Below are positions 59,985-64,000 of a DNA stretch of 64,000 bases, piece after piece. Position numbers and translations under genes: made by a program. The first letter of the stretch is position 1, and each line of letters begins with the position of its first letter. The notes beneath the pieces are model-generated. The model was not told where the DNA came from and did not search any database. It saw nothing but the letters and a program-made list of their open reading frames with translations. This DNA comes from Clarkia xantiana subsp. parviflora (taxonomy: Eukaryota; Streptophyta; Magnoliopsida; Myrtales; Onagraceae): NCBI GenBank assembly GCA_036873135.1, contig JAPTYO010000024.1:2418001-2482000 (forward strand), in the 5' to 3' direction.

Positions 59985-60565
59985 CGACACTTAAGATATT
60001 CTCATACATCACTTAAGACGATTTACTGACTTGCACCACTTAAGGTGTCTTACCATCATGCACCACTTAAGGCGACTTTCCAATACTTAGAGTAAATGTA
60101 AGAATCATGCATCACTTAAGACGACTTAATCTCGTGCATCACTTAAGACGACTTTGACAACACTTAGAGTAAATCTAAGAATCATGCATCACTTAAGATG
60201 ACATAATCTCGCGCATCACTTAAGACGACTTTTCCCGTGCACCACTTAAGGCGACTTTTCCCGTGCACCACTTAAGGCGAATTTTCTCATGCACCACTTA
60301 AGGCGAGTTTTCTCGTGCACCACTCAAGGCGACTTTTCTCACGCACCACTCAAGGCGACTTTATAATGCTTAGAATAAATCTAAGAATAACTCTAATTGG
60401 AAGTAACCTCTTTATTTATTGATGGCACAAAATTCATTTACATCGAATCAAACGATAAATAACATACACCACTTAAGGCGATTTTACATCGTGCACCACT
60501 TAAGGCGGCTTTTCATCGGGCACCACTTAAGGCGACTTTTCTTCGGGCACCACTTAAGGGCGACT
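59985..60565. repeat. Tandem array of element 4
   Basis: Diverged units of CACTTAAGGCGACTT and CACTTAAGACGACTT with a weakened form of the CTTAGARTAAATSTAAGA hairpin. On the minus strand AATAAATAAAGAGG lies near 60405-60420. The high-copy GTGCACCACTGAAGG unit is absent, so it expanded after A and A' split. Confidence 0.82.
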
Positions 60566-60570
60566 TTTTA

Positions 60571-61233
60571 TCAAGCATAGTGTTTCTTCAAGTGTTCGCC
60601 ACTAAAAGAATGCTTTAATACTCTGCCATCGATGTCTTCCAACTTGTATGCATTCGGGGCTGGCATCCCCACGACCTTGTAAGGTCCTTCCCATTTTGGT
60701 GACATCTTGCCGATCCGATCCAAAAGGGTAAACTCGTTGCGACGCCAAACCAGCTCCCCGACGAAGAATTGTCGGGACTTATCTCGCCGATTGTAATACC
60801 TGGCCGTCGCCAAACGCATTCGAGCCTGGACTTCGTCGGCTTCCCGCCTCTTCTCTTCGAGTAAGTCCAAGTCCAGACGTCTCATTTTATCGTTCGTCAG
60901 AGGCTCGTAATATCTCATCCGATGTGATGCTACGGCCACCTCCACGGGAGCAACAGCCTCCGTGCCATAAACAAGGCCAAACGGAGTCTCCCCAATTGCT
61001 CATTTGGGAGTCGTTCTAACGGCCCAAAGCACGTTTTCTAGCTCGTTCAGCCATTTGCCCTTCAAGGCATAGACCCTCTTCTTCAGACCATCCATCACGA
61101 TTTTGTTGGTTGATTCCACCTGGCCATTAGTCTGAGCATGGTGTACAGAAGCTGTCTGATGCTCGATATTCAGCTCTTCCAGATACTCCTTCACTTGAGA
61201 CCCGTTAAACGGCGGACCATTGTCGCTGATCAC
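60571..61233 (-). pseudogene. gag-pol: Integrase C-terminal part of element 4
   Basis: The visible frame starts at ISDNGPPFNGSQV, cut by element 6 just upstream of the second catalytic Asp. The Gln-Val-Glu site is intact (TNGQVESTNK), unlike in elements 1 and 5. A CGA-to-TGA stop lies near 61000-61002. The frame then continues to the normal end at 60571-60573 (HLKKHYA). Confidence 0.87.
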
Positions 61234-62088
61234 TGATGGATATACGCCCAATTTGAACCCGTTGACTTCCAAACCGTTGTATTTTTATCGTCCCATCACC
61301 TAATTTGAAACTTCAACCCGAACACTTGGCGAACACATCAACGGCTCGGACGAGGCCGGAGCGCTCGTCCGACCGGGGCAAAACTCACCTAGGTGAGGTT
61401 GGGTGGCCACACCCAACCTCCCCTAGGAGAGATCGGGTCAGCCAACCCGATCTCTCCTAGGGGAGATCGGGTGGACCAACCCGATCTCTCCTAGGAGAGA
61501 TCGGGTCGGCCAACCCGATCTCTCCTAGGAGGGATGGGGTTGGCCAACCCCATCCTCCCTAGGAGGGGTTGGGTGCCCTCACCCAACCCCTACCCTTGGG
61601 GGTCGGATTTCTCCCCCCCAAGGGCCCCTGCGCCACTTTCGGACACCCGCACTCGGTTCACGCCGCCTACCTTCTCCGAATCCTAAGGTCTTAATTATGC
61701 GCTTAAAGGTTAATTAATTGTTTTTAAAGGCTAACGATGTCATTAAGCCACCTTAATGACACCGTTGCCTATAAATACCCCACCTTCACAACTCATTGGA
61801 GGATCTTGGCAATTTGGATTATTTTGCTCTGACCTCTCTCTAGTTTATCTCTCTAAGAAGAATACTGACTTAGGCATCGGAGAGGGTTCACCAGGCACCA
61901 CCCCCCCCCTCCGTGTCTGGTACTGCCCCTTCTGCAGGGTAGAAGAAGAGAAGAAGCAAAGGAAGGAAGGAAGGAAGGAAAGACATAGGCTAAGACAGGG
62001 CAACTCAGGAATACCGGATCACACACATCCCCAGTAAGGAGTGAGATCAAAGCCGACCACCCGTTGACCTAGATTTCATAACTTAACA
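61234..62088 (+). repeat. 5' LTR of element 6 (family B)
   Basis: An 855-bp LTR, TGATGGATATACGCC...CTTAACA. It has three AACCCGATCT palindrome blocks, TATAAATA near 61771, the R hairpin with inner strands CAGGCAC/GTGTCTG, and lacks the 24-bp AGAAGGAGAGAAGG repeats of element 3, having a short GGAAGGAAGG run instead. Confidence 0.92.
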
Positions 62089-62090
62089 CT

Positions 62091-62106
62091 TGGCGCCGTC
62101 AGTGGG
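62091..62106 (+). promoter_or_regulatory. Primer-binding site of element 6
   Basis: TGGCGCCGTCAGTGGG, one base different from element 3, two bases after the LTR. Confidence 0.82.
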
Positions 62107-62139
62107 CTTCGAACAGAAAGCCTGGCTATTACACGAGCT

Positions 62140-64000
62140 ATGACGAACAGTAGGGTGTCCAGGCACCAACGCCCACCCGGGGGCAATGGGCGGAGAAGAG
62201 AACCCATACCCCCAGGGAGGCAGCCTAACCCTGGGAAGCAACCAATGCATCCAGAGCCCCAAGAAATACCACAGCCTCCTCAACAACAGAACAACCAGGA
62301 GGGAGGACCTTCACGCCCAGCTGGGGCTGAGTCTTCCACAGCCTCCACCCCCCGGGCAAGAAGGCCACAGAGAGAAAGAGAACAACAGGGAGTGCCTTCC
62401 CACAACACGGCACCCCCCGAGGGATATTATTATGAGGAGCAACCCCAAAGGTACCCGTATGGGATGCCGGCACAAAGAGATGATAACCGCGCCCACACAG
62501 CATATGCAAGGCCGGCATACACCCAAGGGACTTACACTGAAGCTCATGAAGAGGAGCAGATCCCAACAGAAGAGCACTACTCGCACCCTCGAGCAGGGCA
62601 GCGAGAGGAACAAAGAAGATATTACCAGGAGCCACCCCCAGAGGGAAGGCAACAATTCGTGCCTCCTAGGCAACAGCAGAGCAACAGGGCTTACACCCCG
62701 CTTGGGGAGGAAAGACAAGCAAGACCTCCAAGGAGACAAGACTTCTATGAAGCACCCCAGCAGGCATACCAAGGGTACACCTACAGTCCATACCAGCATG
62801 GACAAGGGAACCCAGTAAGCCCAGTCTACAACTACAATGAGTATCAGAGGGATTATACTCCGGCGCAGGTGATGATCACCCCGGAGGAGATAGAAGCCAT
62901 GATAACCCGGAAATTGAATGAGTCAAAGAAACCCAGCCTGCATTGTCTAAGTGACAAGACAAACCACCCTTTCACAAAGGAGCTGGAGATGAACAAGGTG
63001 CCAGACTCCCTGCACACAGTGCAAATTGCAAAGTACAATGGGAAGGGAGACCCCCTAGAGCATATCCAACAGCATGAGGCCTCCCTATTTGGGAGGACCA
63101 CTGATGAAAGGTACAAGGCACTCTTATTCCCAAACACCCTAACAGGGGTGGCCTCACATTGGTTCTTCAGCCTGCCCTCTGAGAGCATCCACTCATGGGA
63201 GCAGCTAAAAGCTAAGTTTCTGCAGAGATACCTAGGGGAGAGGAAACTCCTCAAGGGAACAGGCTCCATTGATGACGTCAAACAAGAATACGATGAATCC
63301 CTGGCCAGCTACTATACTAGGTTCAACCAGAACATTGCAGACATCCAGGGAGACATCACCGAAGGGGAGATTATACGAGCCTTCATCAGAAACTTAGGTC
63401 GCTTTGGGTCAACATTGGCTGAAAAGATGGCCAAAAAGCCGGCAAGCACCTTGGAAGAGCTTGCAGGAAGAGTTAAAACACATATTGACCTTGAAAGGCA
63501 CAGGGCAAGCAAGAAGGCCAAAATCCAGGCAGCCAAGAAGGATAATCAAAAGCCAAACAAAGGCAAGACACCCCAGGCACCGCAGCATGCAAGGCAGCAG
63601 GAATGGCGTCCGCCACAGCAAAGAAACCAAATGGGTGAACCCTTAAAGGCTAGAGAAATAAACGTCATTAAGTTCATCCCATTGAACGCCACTCCAGCCA
63701 CCGTACTTAGAGAGATGCGGAACCAAAAGCTTTGGTCACCCCCTGCAAGGTGGAGAGCCCCAATGGTGGGAAATCACAAGGATAGATGGTGTGACAACCA
63801 TGAGGCTTATGGTCACGACACAAATGAATGCTTTAGCCTAAAGTTAAGCATAAACAACATCGTCCAGAGGGGAGAACTGAAGCAATTCATAGACCATGGG
63901 GGCAACAGTATGCAACTAGGGCCACCACAGAAAGACAAGGGCAAGGGAAAGATAGACTACAACCCTCCACCCAACAAAAAAGGAGTCATAAATATGATAC
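62140..64000 (+). CDS. gag: Gag of family B, open frame running off the window
   Basis: ATG 62140 is the first after the primer site and matches the gag start of element 3. Read codon by codon, the frame has no stop through 63999 (620 codons) and continues beyond the edge. Residues 1-230 are Pro/Gln/Arg-rich with Tyr-containing motifs (EGYYYEEQPQ). The retrotransposon Gag core spans about 270-410 (FPNTLTGVASHWFFSLP, then FLQRYLGERKLL). A Lys-rich stretch follows. The knuckle CX2HX4HX4C is at 551-564 (C551, H554, H559, C564). The protein would form the particle that packages element RNA. It is the only gag in the window without a visible break, so this copy could be autonomous if pol is intact outside the window. 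Confidence 0.88.
   Translation, partial: MTNSRVSRHQRPPGGNGRRREPIPPGRQPNPGKQPMHPEPQEIPQPPQQQNNQEGGPSRPAGAESSTASTPRARRPQREREQQGVPSHNTAPPEGYYYEEQPQRYPYGMPAQRDDNRAHTAYARPAYTQGTYTEAHEEEQIPTEEHYSHPRAGQREEQRRYYQEPPPEGRQQFVPPRQQQSNRAYTPLGEERQARPPRRQDFYEAPQQAYQGYTYSPYQHGQGNPVSPVYNYNEYQRDYTPAQVMITPEEIEAMITRKLNESKKPSLHCLSDKTNHPFTKELEMNKVPDSLHTVQIAKYNGKGDPLEHIQQHEASLFGRTTDERYKALLFPNTLTGVASHWFFSLPSESIHSWEQLKAKFLQRYLGERKLLKGTGSIDDVKQEYDESLASYYTRFNQNIADIQGDITEGEIIRAFIRNLGRFGSTLAEKMAKKPASTLEELAGRVKTHIDLERHRASKKAKIQAAKKDNQKPNKGKTPQAPQHARQQEWRPPQQRNQMGEPLKAREINVIKFIPLNATPATVLREMRNQKLWSPPARWRAPMVGNHKDRWCDNHEAYGHDTNECFSLKLSINNIVQRGELKQFIDHGGNSMQLGPPQKDKGKGKIDYNPPPNKKGVINMI

Larger units (their letters stand above)
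44389..64000 (-). mobile_element. Element 4: diverged family A (A') element, split and running off the right edge
   Basis: Its own sequence lies in 44389-47159 and 58646-61233. In its own direction the visible part is the end of integrase, tandem array, antisense gene, polypurine tract and 3' LTR. It differs from elements 1, 2 and 5 at many more sites, so it is an older lineage. Element 5 sits in its antisense gene and element 6 in its integrase. The 5' half is beyond the window. Confidence 0.88.
61234..64000 (+). mobile_element. Element 6: family B element, 5' part, with open gag
   Basis: A 5' LTR, primer site and an uninterrupted gag frame to the window edge. It is inserted in the integrase of element 4; left target-site copy ATCAC (61229-61233), right copy outside the window. 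The LTR is related to, but clearly different from, those of element 3. Confidence 0.92.

Noticed and set aside
62186..62818. 210-codon plus-strand ORF starting MGGEENPYPQ
   Set aside because: It lies in another frame inside the longer Gag frame starting at 62140, which has Gag motifs and matches element 3.

Overview
The window is a piece of plant genome made almost wholly of nested LTR retrotransposons. The evidence is Tat-type Ty3/gypsy polyproteins with a second RNase H domain, Ty1/copia reverse transcriptase remnants with a Met-tRNA-type primer site, GT-AG introns and plant-like TATA boxes. The host is most likely a flowering plant; I cannot name the species. I see no host gene, tRNA, rRNA or prokaryotic feature. 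Divergence figures below are counts by eye, not alignments.

Left half (1-35921). A minus-strand family A element enters from the left edge (1-1878). It is followed by a plus-strand family A LTR (1879-2591) and 155 bp of unassigned DNA. Element 2 (family A, plus) runs from 2747 to 35921 and has been split three times. Element 1 (family A, minus, 5548-16846, target-site duplication GATTC) sits in its gag-pol. Element 3 (family B, plus, 25012-34525, duplication ACCCC) and a solo family B LTR (34570-35708, duplication CCTAT) both sit in its 3' LTR.

Right half (35922-64000). Unassigned AT-rich DNA leads into a decayed plus-strand copia element (about 38286-40438). A minus-strand copia element (40439-44388 and beyond) is inserted in it and carries a fragment of a third Tat-like LTR family (D, about 43015-43330). 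Element 4, a diverged family A copy (A', minus, from 44389), interrupts the copia 5' LTR. Element 4 was in turn split by element 5 (family A, minus, 47160-58645, duplication GGGTG) and element 6 (family B, plus, 61234 to the right edge).

Family A architecture: LTR (about 698 bp), primer site, gag-pol in one frame (Gag with zinc knuckle and Arg/Ser tract, protease, RT, RNase H, second RNase H, integrase), a tandem-repeat array, an antisense gene of about 820 codons with three introns and its own TATA box, polypurine tract, LTR. gag-pol and the antisense gene converge on the array. Every complete family A copy carries disabling mutations in gag-pol. The element 1 antisense gene is the best preserved; the copies in elements 2, 4 and 5 each carry a stop.

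Most interesting signals: (1) a hairpin about 100 bp downstream of the TATA box in all three LTR families, with a constant outer stem and different but still complementary inner stems; (2) an intron-containing gene kept antisense to the genomic RNA; (3) the same amber codon two codons before the catalytic Glu of integrase in elements 1 and 5; (4) element 3, with near-identical LTRs but no coding capacity, next to element 6, a relative whose gag frame is open to the window edge.
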